Position numbers and translations under genes: made by a program | The notes under the pieces: generated by a model | What the model was told of the DNA's origin: nothing | The model's database searches: none | Seen by the model: only the letters and a program-made list of their open reading frames with translations | NCBI GenBank assembly: GCA_026400595.1 | Contig: JAPLOT010000171.1 | Coordinates: 1-8,295 of the forward strand | Length of the DNA: 8,295 nt | Direction of reading: 5' to 3' | From: Alphaproteobacteria bacterium | Lineage (GTDB): Bacteria > Pseudomonadota > Alphaproteobacteria > Rhizobiales > Aestuariivirgaceae | In this document: positions 1-7,686 of the stretch, piece after piece | Numbering within the stretch: position 1 is the stretch's first letter | Layout of the letters: each line of letters opens with the position of its first letter

Positions 1-719
1 GCGACATGCCGCTTGAGGCTCAGACACGGTTGCTGCGCGTGCTGCAGCAGGGTGAGTATACGACCGTCGGCGGCAACCAGCCGATCAAGACCAATGTCCG
101 GATCATCGCGGCGACGCATCGGGACCTGCGCCAGTTGATCAACCAGGGACAGTTTCGCGAGGACCTCTTCTATCGCCTCAACGTCGTGCCGCTCCGTCTT
201 CCGCCGCTGCGGGAACGCAGCGAGGACATTGCCGACCTCGTCCGGCATTTCCTGTCCCTGGCAGTGAAGGAAGGCCTGCCGCGAAAGGAGATCGCGGCGG
301 ACGCGGTGACGCGCCTGCAGCAACATCGCTGGCCGGGCAACATCCGCGAACTGGAAAACCTGCTGCGCCGGCTGGTGGCCATCGACATCGACGACACCAT
401 CACCATCCAGGCTGTAGAGCGCGAGCTGGCCAGCACGCCGTCCCAGGTGAAGCTTGATGTCTCGGAAATCTCCACTGGCAGCCTGCCGGAATTCATGGAG
501 AACTATCTGTCGCGCTACTTTGCCAGCTTCGGGCAGAGCCTGCCGCCCTCCGGCCTTTATGAGCGGATCCTGTCGGAGGTGGAGCCCGCCTTGTTGCGCG
601 CCGCACTTGCTGCAACGTCGGGCAATCAGCTGCGCGCAGCGGAACTGCTTGGCATCAACCGGAATACGCTGCGGGTAAAGCTTCGGGAACGCCACGTCAG
701 GGTCATCCGCGGCCTGTAG
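1..719 (+). CDS. ntrC: NtrC nitrogen response regulator, 3' part (5' end outside window)
   Basis: C-terminal part of a sigma-54-dependent response regulator of the NtrC family; the receiver domain, Walker A and the GAFTGA region lie to the left of the window. The visible part opens just after Walker B (GDMPLEAQTRLLRVLQQ). It continues with the sensor I segment (VRIIAATH), the arginine-finger segment (FREDLFYRLNVVPLRLPPLR) and sensor II (WPGNIRELENLLRRL). It ends in a Fis-type helix-turn-helix (SGNQLRAAELLGINRNTLR), with stop TAG at 717-719. In the family, phosphorylation by NtrB drives oligomerisation and ATP-powered opening of sigma-54 promoters for nitrogen assimilation. Identity as NtrC, rather than another enhancer-binding protein, rests on similarity to E. 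coli NtrC through the HTH and on ntrY-ntrX directly downstream. The reading frame is open through the left edge; the first complete codon starts at 3. Confidence 0.95.
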   Translation, partial: DMPLEAQTRLLRVLQQGEYTTVGGNQPIKTNVRIIAATHRDLRQLINQGQFREDLFYRLNVVPLRLPPLRERSEDIADLVRHFLSLAVKEGLPRKEIAADAVTRLQQHRWPGNIRELENLLRRLVAIDIDDTITIQAVERELASTPSQVKLDVSEISTGSLPEFMENYLSRYFASFGQSLPPSGLYERILSEVEPALLRAALAATSGNQLRAAELLGINRNTLRVKLRERHVRVIRGL

Positions 720-781
720 ACTGTCGCAACTTTGCCACATTTACTGTTGATTTCATGCAACAGTTGCTCTGAACTGTTCGC
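720..781 (+). promoter_or_regulatory. ntrC-ntrY intergenic leader with overlapping inverted repeats
   Basis: This 62-bp gap has 27 G/C by direct count (about 44%), clearly lower than the surrounding genes. It contains ACTGTTG (743-749), its exact complement CAACAGT (758-764), and AACTGTT (772-778), which is the exact complement of AACAGTT (759-765). The central arm can therefore pair with the left arm (8-nt loop) or the right arm (6-nt loop), but not both. The right-hand hairpin ends 3 nt before the ntrY ATG and would cover its ribosome-binding region, where no clear Shine-Dalgarno sequence is seen. The same repeats could instead be binding sites for a regulator on DNA. No convincing -35/-10 pair or sigma-54 -24/-12 element was found. 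The repeats are seen; a regulatory role is inferred. Confidence 0.5.
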
Positions 782-2995
782 ATGGCTGATCGCTCACCCT
801 CAAGGCTTACCACGAGACTTCGGCGGCTGACCGGCTGGGCCGGCTTCCTGCTGGTCGTTCTCGGGGTCGTGGTCGGCATGGCGACCTTTGCCATTCTGAC
901 CGGCCTTACGCCGCTCAAGCCGACGCCACAGACCACCATGCTGCTGCTCACGGTCAACGGCGTGGTCATGGCCGTCATGGCCCTGATGATCATCGGCCAG
1001 CTGATCTTTCTGATTGCCGAACGGCGGCAAGGGACGCCTGGTGCGGGACTCCATCTGAGGCTGGTCGGGCTGTTCAGCGCCATGGCCATCATTCCGGCGA
1101 TCCTGGTGGCGGTTTTTGCCTCCGTCACCCTCAGCCGGGGCCTGGACACGTGGTTCTCGGAACGCACCCGGGCCATCGTCGACGCCGCTGTCAATGTCGC
1201 CGAGGCCTATCTCCGCGACCATGCCGAAGCAACCCGCGGCGACGTTGCGGCCATCTCGGCCGATCTGGCCCAGAACAAGGAGATGTTCGAGAAGGACCGC
1301 CCGTCCTTCGTCCGCCGGGTGGCGCGCCATGCCGCGTTGCGCGGCTTGGCCGGCGTTTTTTTGTTCAACCCTGAGTACAAGCGCATCGACGTCAAGGTCA
1401 CGGCCAATGACAAGGTCCAGTTCTTCGCACCGACAGAGGAGCAGTTGAAGAAGGCGAAGGCCGGCGAGCTGCTGGTCATCCAGCCAGGCCTGGGCGGCAA
1501 TGTCGTCAGGGCCCTGATGAAGCTGCCGGACTACGACAACGAGTTTCTCTATGTCTACCGCGTGGTGAACCCGTCGGTCATCGACCAGCTGGCAAAGACG
1601 CGCGAGGCGAAACAGGAGTACGACAGGCTCATGTCGCAGCGACTGGGCGTGCAGCTCACCTTCGCACTGATGTATGGCGTGGTGAGCTTTGTCTTCCTCC
1701 TCGCCGCGATCTGGACCGGCCTGTGGTTCTCCGACCGGCTGGTGGCCCCCATCGTACGCCTGCTCGATGCCTCGCGGCGCGTGACGGCCGGGCAGCTGGA
1801 TGCCAAGGTCGAAGTGATCGAAGGACCGCCCGACCTTCAGACCCTGTCGAGCACCTTCAATCTGATGACGGGGCGCATCAAGCGGCAGCGTGACGAACTG
1901 GTCGAGGCCAACGAAGCCGTCGACGACCGCCGGCGCTTCACCGAAGCCATGCTGGCCGGCGTCAGCGCCGGGGTCATCGGCATCGACCCCGGCGGCAATA
2001 TCTCACTCGTGAACCGATCTGCCCTCAACCTTCTCTCCATGACGGAGGAAGACCTGATGGGCAAACCGGCGGCCGTCGCGCTGCCGCACTTCCAGGAAGT
2101 GTTCCAGCAGGCCTGGTCCAGGCCTTCCGGGTTCTCGGAAGGCCAGGTCGATCTGCAGCTCCATGGCGAAGGCCGGAGCTTCTTTGCGAGGGTCACCACC
2201 GAGGCCGCAGATGCCGAACAGCACGGCCATGTCCTCACGTTCGACGATATCACCGACCTCGTGTCGGCCCAGCGAAACTCGGCCTGGGCCGACATTGCGC
2301 GGCGCATTGCCCATGAAATCAAGAACCCGCTCACGCCAATCCAACTTTCGGCCGAGCGGTTGAAGCGCAAGTACAGCAAGCAGATCACCAACGACAAGCA
2401 GGTCTTCGATCAGTGCACGGATACGATCATCAGGCAGGTTGGCGATATCGGCAGGATGGTCGACGAGTTCTCGTCCTTCGCGCGCATGCCTTCCGCGGCG
2501 CCCGAGCCGCAGAACCTGGCCGCCGTTGTGCGGGAAGCGACGGTTCTGCAGCGTGTGTCCTCGTCCGACATCGACATTGAACTGGAGGTGCGTGGCGGCG
2601 AGTTCGTCTTCCCATTTGACCGCCGACTGATCACCCAAGGCATCACCAATCTCGTGAAGAACGCGCGAGAGGCGATCGAGAGCCGCCAGCAGACCCAGCC
2701 GGAACCGCGGGGCCGCGTTCTCGTCGAAGCCGGACTGGAGCAGGGGCATCCCTTTGTCCGTGTCACGGACAATGGCGTCGGCCTGCCCAAGGAAAACCGT
2801 CATCGTCTGGCAGAACCCTACATGACAACGCGCGAGAAGGGGACAGGCCTGGGGCTCGCAATTGTCAAGCGCATCATGGAGGAACACGGTGGACGCCTCG
2901 TCCTCGAAGATGTTCCGCCGACCGAGGGGGCGACGGGCGCGCGCGTGACCTTGCTCTTCGACCAGGTTCCGGTGACGATGGAAGAGACAGTGTGA
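782..2995 (+). CDS. ntrY: NtrY sensor histidine kinase
   Basis: Membrane-bound sensor kinase (737 aa) that in this family phosphorylates NtrX and is linked to nitrogen metabolism, redox state and envelope properties. Three N-terminal membrane segments are visible (about 18-41, 53-78, 93-117). A periplasmic region of about 170 residues follows, then a fourth membrane segment (about 292-316), a HAMP linker (about 317-372) and a PAS domain (about 383-490, with GVIGIDPGGNISLVNRSALN). The kinase core has the H-box AHEIKNPLTP with phospho-acceptor His511, the N-box NLVKNAREA with Asn627, the G1 box DNGVGLP from Asp663, and the G2 box GTGLGLAIV from about residue 687. All catalytic motifs are intact and the length is normal. 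The ATG at 782 is the only start that keeps the first membrane segment; an in-frame ATG at 755 is closed by a TGA at 770-772. The gene ends 12 bp before ntrX, so the two are probably co-transcribed. Confidence 0.96.
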   Translation: MADRSPSRLTTRLRRLTGWAGFLLVVLGVVVGMATFAILTGLTPLKPTPQTTMLLLTVNGVVMAVMALMIIGQLIFLIAERRQGTPGAGLHLRLVGLFSAMAIIPAILVAVFASVTLSRGLDTWFSERTRAIVDAAVNVAEAYLRDHAEATRGDVAAISADLAQNKEMFEKDRPSFVRRVARHAALRGLAGVFLFNPEYKRIDVKVTANDKVQFFAPTEEQLKKAKAGELLVIQPGLGGNVVRALMKLPDYDNEFLYVYRVVNPSVIDQLAKTREAKQEYDRLMSQRLGVQLTFALMYGVVSFVFLLAAIWTGLWFSDRLVAPIVRLLDASRRVTAGQLDAKVEVIEGPPDLQTLSSTFNLMTGRIKRQRDELVEANEAVDDRRRFTEAMLAGVSAGVIGIDPGGNISLVNRSALNLLSMTEEDLMGKPAAVALPHFQEVFQQAWSRPSGFSEGQVDLQLHGEGRSFFARVTTEAADAEQHGHVLTFDDITDLVSAQRNSAWADIARRIAHEIKNPLTPIQLSAERLKRKYSKQITNDKQVFDQCTDTIIRQVGDIGRMVDEFSSFARMPSAAPEPQNLAAVVREATVLQRVSSSDIDIELEVRGGEFVFPFDRRLITQGITNLVKNAREAIESRQQTQPEPRGRVLVEAGLEQGHPFVRVTDNGVGLPKENRHRLAEPYMTTREKGTGLGLAIVKRIMEEHGGRLVLEDVPPTEGATGARVTLLFDQVPVTMEETV

Positions 2996-3007
2996 TGAGA
3001 GTTGCTT

Positions 3008-4393
3008 ATGGCCGCTGACATTCTGATCGTCGATGACGAAACCGATATCCGTGAGCTGATCGCCGGCATTCTGCAGGATGAAGGATACGAGACGCGTCTT
3101 GCACACAACAGCGATGCGGCACTGTCTGAAGTCGCGGCGCGTCGCCCGTCTCTCATCATCCTCGACATCTGGTTGATGGGATCGAAGCTCGACGGTCTCG
3201 ATCTCCTCAATGTCATCAAGGAGCAGCACCCCGAGGTTCCGGTCATCATCATTTCGGGCCACGGCAACATCGAAACGGCCGTCGCAGCCATCAAGCGCGG
3301 TGCCTACGAGTACATCGAGAAGCCCTTCAAGGCGGACCGCCTTCTTCTGGTTGTCGGCCGGGCTCTCGAAACCTTCCGCTTGAAGCGGGAAAATGAGGCG
3401 CTCAAGGGCAAGGCGGGGACCGACACCGAGTTGCTGGGCAGTTCAAATGCCATGCGGCAGCTGCGACAGCTGCTGAAGAAGATCGCGCCCGCGAATAGCC
3501 GCGTGCTGATCACCGGCCCGATGGGAGCGGGCAAGGAACTGGCTGCACGGACGCTCCATTCGCTGTCACTTCGCACAAACGGACCCTTCGTCACGCTGAG
3601 TGCCGCGACCATGGCGCCGGAGCGCATGGAGGAGGAGCTTTTCGGCATCGAGGATGACGAGGGCGCGGCACGCCGCGTGGGCGCCCTTGAAGAGGCCCAT
3701 GGCGGTACGCTCTATATCGACGAATTGGCAGATATGCCCCTGGAAACCCAAGGGAAAGTGTTGAGAGTGCTGGTTGACCAGACGTTTCAGCGCGTGGGCG
3801 GCTCCAAGAAGGTGAAGGTCGACGTGCGGGTCGTGTCCTCGACCAGCCGCGACCTGCCTGGCCTGATCGCAGATGGTCATTTCCGGGAGGATCTTTATCA
3901 CCGGCTCGGAGTGGTTCCGGTTCGCGTGCCCGGATTGTCGGAGCGCCGTGAAGACATCCCGGAACTGGTCGAACACCTGGCCAGGCTTTACTCCCTGTCG
4001 TCCGGCCAGCCCGTGCGGCGCTTTGCCAACGACGTCATCGCCATGCTTCAGACGCGGGACTGGCCGGGCAATGTCCGGGAGCTCAAGAACAACGTCGAAC
4101 GATTCATGATCCTGGCGGCCGGGGACCTGGCCAGCGAGGTGACCATGGACTCGCTACCAAGTGACGCCAGCGCGTCGTTTTCGGCCTCGGGCTCGGGGAT
4201 CGAGCACCTTCTGGTGCATCCCTTGCGCGAGGCCCGGGAGGCTTTCGAGCGCGATTACATCGCCGCCCAACTGTCGCGATTCGGCGGCAACATCTCGAAA
4301 ACGTCCCAATTCATCGGCATGGAACGTTCGGCGTTGCACCGGAAGATCAAACTGCTTGGCCTTTCAGCGCGTAACGAGGACGAGACCGCGTGA
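3008..4393 (+). CDS. ntrX: NtrX response regulator, AAA+ type, lacking GAFTGA
   Basis: Partner regulator of NtrY, 461 aa from the ATG. The receiver domain (about 1-120) has acidic residues Asp9/Asp10, phospho-acceptor Asp53 (LDIW), Ser83 (ISGHGN) and Lys105 (EKPFK). The AAA+ domain has Walker A GPMGAGKE (170-177), Walker B LYIDE (Asp238-Glu239), the segment FREDLYHRLGVVPVRVPGL and sensor II WPGNVRELKNN. A Fis-like helix-turn-helix lies near residues 428-453 (ISKTSQFIGMERSALHRKI). The GAFTGA sigma-54 contact loop is absent: after ELFG (210-213) the chain reads IEDDEGAARRVGALEEAH straight into GGTLY. The protein is thus probably an ATPase-competent DNA-binding regulator that does not use sigma-54, as I recall being described for some alphaproteobacterial NtrX proteins. 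A TTG at 3002 is in frame, but ATG 3008 gives the usual MAADILIVDDE start and has a GAGAG element upstream. Confidence 0.95.
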   Translation: MAADILIVDDETDIRELIAGILQDEGYETRLAHNSDAALSEVAARRPSLIILDIWLMGSKLDGLDLLNVIKEQHPEVPVIIISGHGNIETAVAAIKRGAYEYIEKPFKADRLLLVVGRALETFRLKRENEALKGKAGTDTELLGSSNAMRQLRQLLKKIAPANSRVLITGPMGAGKELAARTLHSLSLRTNGPFVTLSAATMAPERMEEELFGIEDDEGAARRVGALEEAHGGTLYIDELADMPLETQGKVLRVLVDQTFQRVGGSKKVKVDVRVVSSTSRDLPGLIADGHFREDLYHRLGVVPVRVPGLSERREDIPELVEHLARLYSLSSGQPVRRFANDVIAMLQTRDWPGNVRELKNNVERFMILAAGDLASEVTMDSLPSDASASFSASGSGIEHLLVHPLREAREAFERDYIAAQLSRFGGNISKTSQFIGMERSALHRKIKLLGLSARNEDETA

Positions 4394-4421
4394 GCCGCCT
4401 GATTTGGCTTCCGGCGGTTTT
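4394..4421 (+). terminator. candidate weak intrinsic terminator after ntrX
   Basis: Immediately after the ntrX stop codon, GCCGCC (4394-4399) can pair with GGCGGT (4413-4418): five G-C pairs and one G-U, with a 13-nt loop. A short TTTT tract (4418-4421) follows. The large loop and brief T-tract make it weak, so it may only attenuate transcription into hfq. Structure is read from the sequence; termination is inferred. Confidence 0.35.
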
Positions 4422-4452
4422 GTGATAGCCTTGGCCGCCGCAACCGGCCCAA
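4412..4452 (+). promoter_or_regulatory. alternative hairpins in the hfq leader
   Basis: CGGCGG (4412-4417), the right arm of the candidate terminator stem, also matches CCGCCG (4435-4440) exactly; two G-U pairs (4418-4419 with 4433-4434) would extend this to eight pairs. A third hairpin, TTGGCCG (4431-4437) with CGGCCCAA (4445-4452, one bulged C), competes with the second. These pairings sit just before the purine-rich hfq ribosome-binding site (GAGAAGAG, 4457-4464). The arrangement resembles a terminator/antiterminator leader, but GC-rich repeats arise easily in such genomes. Confidence 0.3.
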
Positions 4453-4467
4453 AAACGAGAAGAGCAA

Positions 4468-4713
4468 ATGGCCCAAGAAAAACAGCAAAATCTCCAGGAC
4501 ACGTTCCTGAACCATGTGCGCAAGCAGAAGATCCCGGTCACGGTGTTTCTGGTCAACGGCGTGAAGCTCCAGGGCGTTATAACCTGGTTCGACAACTTCT
4601 GTGTGCTTCTCCGCCGTGATGGCATGTCGCAGCTGGTCTACAAGCATGCCATATCAACCATCATGCCGGGCGGTCCGATCAGCCTGTTCGACGAAGAATC
4701 GGCGGGACATTGA
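4468..4713 (+). CDS. hfq: Hfq RNA chaperone
   Basis: Small (81 aa) Sm-like protein that forms a hexameric ring and promotes pairing of small regulatory RNAs with mRNAs in the cytoplasm. The N-terminal helix contains LQDTFLNHVRKQKIPV; Gln10 and Asp11 match E. coli Gln8 and Asp9. Sm1 is VTVFLVNGVKLQGVITWFDNF, with Lys33 matching the distal-face Lys31 of E. coli and Phe27 in place of its Tyr25. Sm2 is YKHAIST (58-64), with the proximal-site Lys-His pair at 59-60. Basic rim residues Arg19, Lys20 and Lys22 are present. The C-terminal tail is short (SLFDEESAGH), so there is no long disordered tip as in E. coli. The ATG has a good purine-rich ribosome-binding site (GAGAAGAG, 4457-4464). The TGA stop overlaps the TTG start of hflX. 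Confidence 0.98.
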   Translation: MAQEKQQNLQDTFLNHVRKQKIPVTVFLVNGVKLQGVITWFDNFCVLLRRDGMSQLVYKHAISTIMPGGPISLFDEESAGH

Positions 4714-6092
4714 GCACACGGAAGCGGCTGAAGCGCGGAGACGGCGTCGATTTTCAGATCGAGGGTCCTGAGGCCACGCGCGCGATCGTGCTGCACGTGG
4801 AACGGCGCGATCGAAACGCCCCACAGGCGACCGAGCGCGACGCGGCCGCCAAGCTGGAAGAGGCGGTCGGACTTGCACTGGCAATCGATCTCGAGATCGC
4901 GGATGCCGTCATTGCGCCGCTTGCTGCGCCGAAGCCAGCCACGCTCATCGGATCCGGAAAGGTCGAGGAACTCGCGAAGCTGGTGGAGCAGACCGGAGCC
5001 GAGCTGGTTGTGGTCAATGCCCAGCTTTCACCAATCCAGCAGCGCAACCTGGAAAAGGCCTGGGGCGCCAAGGTTCTGGACCGCACCGGACTGATCCTGG
5101 AGATCTTCGGCCGGCGGGCCTCGACCAGCGAGGGCACACTGCAGGTCGAACTTGCGCATCTGCAGTACCAGAAGAGCCGCCTTGTCCGGTCCTGGACCCA
5201 TCTTGAGCGTCAGCGCGGTGGCTTCGGCTTCCTCGGCGGCCCCGGCGAAAGCCAGCTGGAGGCCGACCGGCGAATCATCCAGGAGCGCATCACCAAGATC
5301 GAGCGGCAGCTCGAGTCGGTGGTCAAGACGCGCGAACTGCATCGCAAGGGCAGGGCGCGCGTTCCCTATCCGGTCGTGGCCCTGGTCGGCTATACCAATG
5401 CCGGCAAGTCGACGCTGTTCAATCGCATGAGCGGCGCGGAAGTCCTGGCCAAGGACCTGCTCTTCGCCACGCTCGATCCGACCATGCGGGTGATCAGCCT
5501 CCCGCTCGGACGCAAGGTGATCCTGTCCGATACCGTAGGCTTCATCTCAGATCTGCCGACCGCCCTGATTGCGGCGTTCCGGGCGACGCTAGAAGAGGTG
5601 CTTGAGGCAGATATCATCCTGCATGTGCGGGACGTGAGCCATACCGATACCGAGGCGCAGGCTGATGACGTGAACCGGGTGCTGAATGAGCTTGGCATCG
5701 ACGAAGTGCGGCGCGGGCAGATCATCGAAGTCTGGAACAAGCTGGACCGGTTGACCCCGGAGGAGCGCCAGCTGCGGGAGGCGCAGGCGCAGCGCAAGCC
5801 TAATTGCGTGCTTGTTTCGGCGCTGACAGGCGAGGGGTTGGGACACCTGCTGGTCGCCATCGAGGACCGGTTGGGCGCAGCCGACGCGGTCTACCAGATC
5901 ATTCTCGACTCCGCCGATGGCCAGGGCCTTGCGTGGCTCCATGACCGGGGCGAGGTGCTGGAGCGCCAGGACGATCCGGATGGCTGCATGCGGGTTGCCG
6001 TCCGCCTGACGGCCGAGAAAGCCGGCCAGGCCATGGCGCGCTTCGGAGCGGCAATGAGCCCGGCCGAAACGCGCAAGGCGGCGGCTGAGTAG
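4710..6092 (+). CDS. hflX: HflX ribosome-associated GTPase
   Basis: GTPase (460 aa) that binds and splits stalled or stressed ribosomes. The N-terminal HflX domain (to about residue 210) shows ATLIGSGKVEELAKLVE, LSPIQQRNLEKAWG, VLDRTGLILEIFGRRAST and VRSWTHLERQRGGFGFLGGP, then ESQLEADRR. The GTPase domain has G1 GYTNAGKS (227-234), G3 DTVG (274-277), G4 NKLD (343-346) and G5 SALTGEG (from 370). A C-terminal domain of about 75 residues follows (WLHDRGEVLERQDDPDG). All nucleotide-binding motifs are intact. The start is the TTG at 4710, overlapping the hfq stop (TTGA). There is no in-frame ATG near the N terminus, and the next possible start, GTG at 4788, would cut into the conserved first strand (ATRAIVLHV). 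Translation is therefore probably coupled to hfq, with GGCGGG (4701-4706) as a possible ribosome-binding site. The length is normal for the family. Confidence 0.97.
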   Translation: MSTRKRLKRGDGVDFQIEGPEATRAIVLHVERRDRNAPQATERDAAAKLEEAVGLALAIDLEIADAVIAPLAAPKPATLIGSGKVEELAKLVEQTGAELVVVNAQLSPIQQRNLEKAWGAKVLDRTGLILEIFGRRASTSEGTLQVELAHLQYQKSRLVRSWTHLERQRGGFGFLGGPGESQLEADRRIIQERITKIERQLESVVKTRELHRKGRARVPYPVVALVGYTNAGKSTLFNRMSGAEVLAKDLLFATLDPTMRVISLPLGRKVILSDTVGFISDLPTALIAAFRATLEEVLEADIILHVRDVSHTDTEAQADDVNRVLNELGIDEVRRGQIIEVWNKLDRLTPEERQLREAQAQRKPNCVLVSALTGEGLGHLLVAIEDRLGAADAVYQIILDSADGQGLAWLHDRGEVLERQDDPDGCMRVAVRLTAEKAGQAMARFGAAMSPAETRKAAAE

Positions 6093-6098
6093 GGCGCA

Positions 6099-6890
<792 letters not shown>

Positions 6891-6937
6891 GCGAATGCAC
6901 CTAGCGGATTTGGTCGGGCGCGGCTACTAGTCCAGGC
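6891..6937. promoter_or_regulatory. divergent intergenic region between mazG and the methyltransferase gene
   Basis: The two genes start in opposite directions only 47 bp apart, so at least one promoter, and probably both, lie here or extend into the coding sequences. I find no -35/-10 pair with good spacing on either strand. The only symmetric element is ACTAGT (6926-6931), too short to mean much. Confidence 0.4.
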
Positions 6938-7684
6938 ATGATCGACGACTTGTTCGAGGATCCTGCGCTTGTCCAGTTCTACGACCTCGAGAACGGCTGG
7001 ATGGACGATACGCGCTTCTGTCTCGGGCTCGCCAAGGGAAAGGCCTCCGTCCTCGACCTCGGCTGCGGGACGGGACTTCTTGCGGCGGCGCTTGGCGAAG
7101 GCCGCGAGGTGTTCGGCGTCGATCCAGCCGCGGCCATGCTGAAGGTGGCGCGGCAGCGGGCAGGTGGCCAACGCGTGACATGGGTCGAGGCGGATGCCCG
7201 CACCGTCCGGCTTGGGCGCCGTTTTGACCTTATCGTCATGACCGGACATGCCTTCCAGGTGCTACTGACCGACGATGACCAGCGGGCCGCCTGCGAGACC
7301 ATTGCGGCGCATCTGGCGCCCGGCGGCACCTTCATCTTCGACGCGCGCAACCCGGCCGTTGCGGAATGGCGCGAATGGACGCCCGCGGCGTCGCGGCGCG
7401 CCTTCGACCATCCCGGGCTGGGGCGCATCACGGCCTGGAACGACGTTGCATATGATCCCGCGACCGAGGTGGTGACCTACGAGACGGTCTACCAGTCGGA
7501 GGCCGGCCAGGAATGGCGCGCGTCGTCCCGCATCCGTTTCGCGTCCAGGATGGCGATCGCGGCCCGGATCGCGGAGGCGGGGCTGCAGGTCGAACGCTGG
7601 CTTGGCGACTGGAAAGGCAAGTCCTTCGCCGAGGGAGATGCGGAGATGATTCCGGTGGGGAGCCAGACTGTCAGCCAAGCCTGA
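6938..7684 (+). CDS. class I SAM-dependent methyltransferase, substrate unknown
   Basis: A 248-aa soluble protein with a Rossmann-type methyltransferase core. Motif I is VLDLGCGTG (38-46); the acidic residue at the end of strand 2 is Asp62 (FGVDPAAAML). Then come an adenine-pocket acidic motif (VEADAR, about 83-88), a motif IV-like strand (FDLIVMTGHAFQVLL, from 96) and LAPGGTFIFDARNP. The C-terminal part (about 150-248) is beta-rich and likely forms the acceptor pocket. No TM segment or signal peptide is seen. These motifs show SAM binding but do not tell whether the target is a small molecule, a lipid or a macromolecule. I recognise the general family as common in alphaproteobacteria but cannot name it. 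It is divergent from mazG and convergent with the phosphodiesterase gene, so it is probably transcribed alone. The ATG start is poorly supported by a ribosome-binding site. Confidence 0.88.
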   Translation: MIDDLFEDPALVQFYDLENGWMDDTRFCLGLAKGKASVLDLGCGTGLLAAALGEGREVFGVDPAAAMLKVARQRAGGQRVTWVEADARTVRLGRRFDLIVMTGHAFQVLLTDDDQRAACETIAAHLAPGGTFIFDARNPAVAEWREWTPAASRRAFDHPGLGRITAWNDVAYDPATEVVTYETVYQSEAGQEWRASSRIRFASRMAIAARIAEAGLQVERWLGDWKGKSFAEGDAEMIPVGSQTVSQA

Positions 7685-7686
7685 CA
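7669..7686 (+). other. small hairpin across the methyltransferase stop codon
   Basis: TGTCAG (7669-7674) is the exact complement of CTGACA (7681-7686) with a 6-nt loop, and the TGA stop (7682-7684) lies in the right arm. No T-tract follows, so a standard intrinsic terminator is not supported; it may be chance. Confidence 0.3.

Noticed and set aside
720..781. Sigma-54 (-24/-12) promoter upstream of ntrY
   Set aside because: No GG-N10-GC element with a credible consensus on either strand; one near match on the - strand has the wrong spacing.
703..1330. Antisense open frames opposite the start of ntrY
   Set aside because: Low-complexity, Arg/Ser/Thr-rich translations with no family resemblance; the + strand here encodes clear NtrY membrane segments.
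2995..3018. ATG at 2995 overlapping the ntrY stop (TGATG) as a possible ntrX start
   Set aside because: It is out of frame with ntrX and closes after seven sense codons; the real start is ATG 3008.
2003..3262. A 419-codon open frame on the - strand across ntrY and the start of ntrX
   Set aside because: It lies wholly opposite conserved kinase and receiver-domain coding sequence and has no recognisable domain. It looks like a codon-bias shadow of a high-GC genome.
4161..4619. A 152-codon + strand frame overlapping the ntrX end and hfq
   Set aside because: Out of frame with two clear genes, rich in Arg/Pro, and without a supporting ribosome-binding site or domain.
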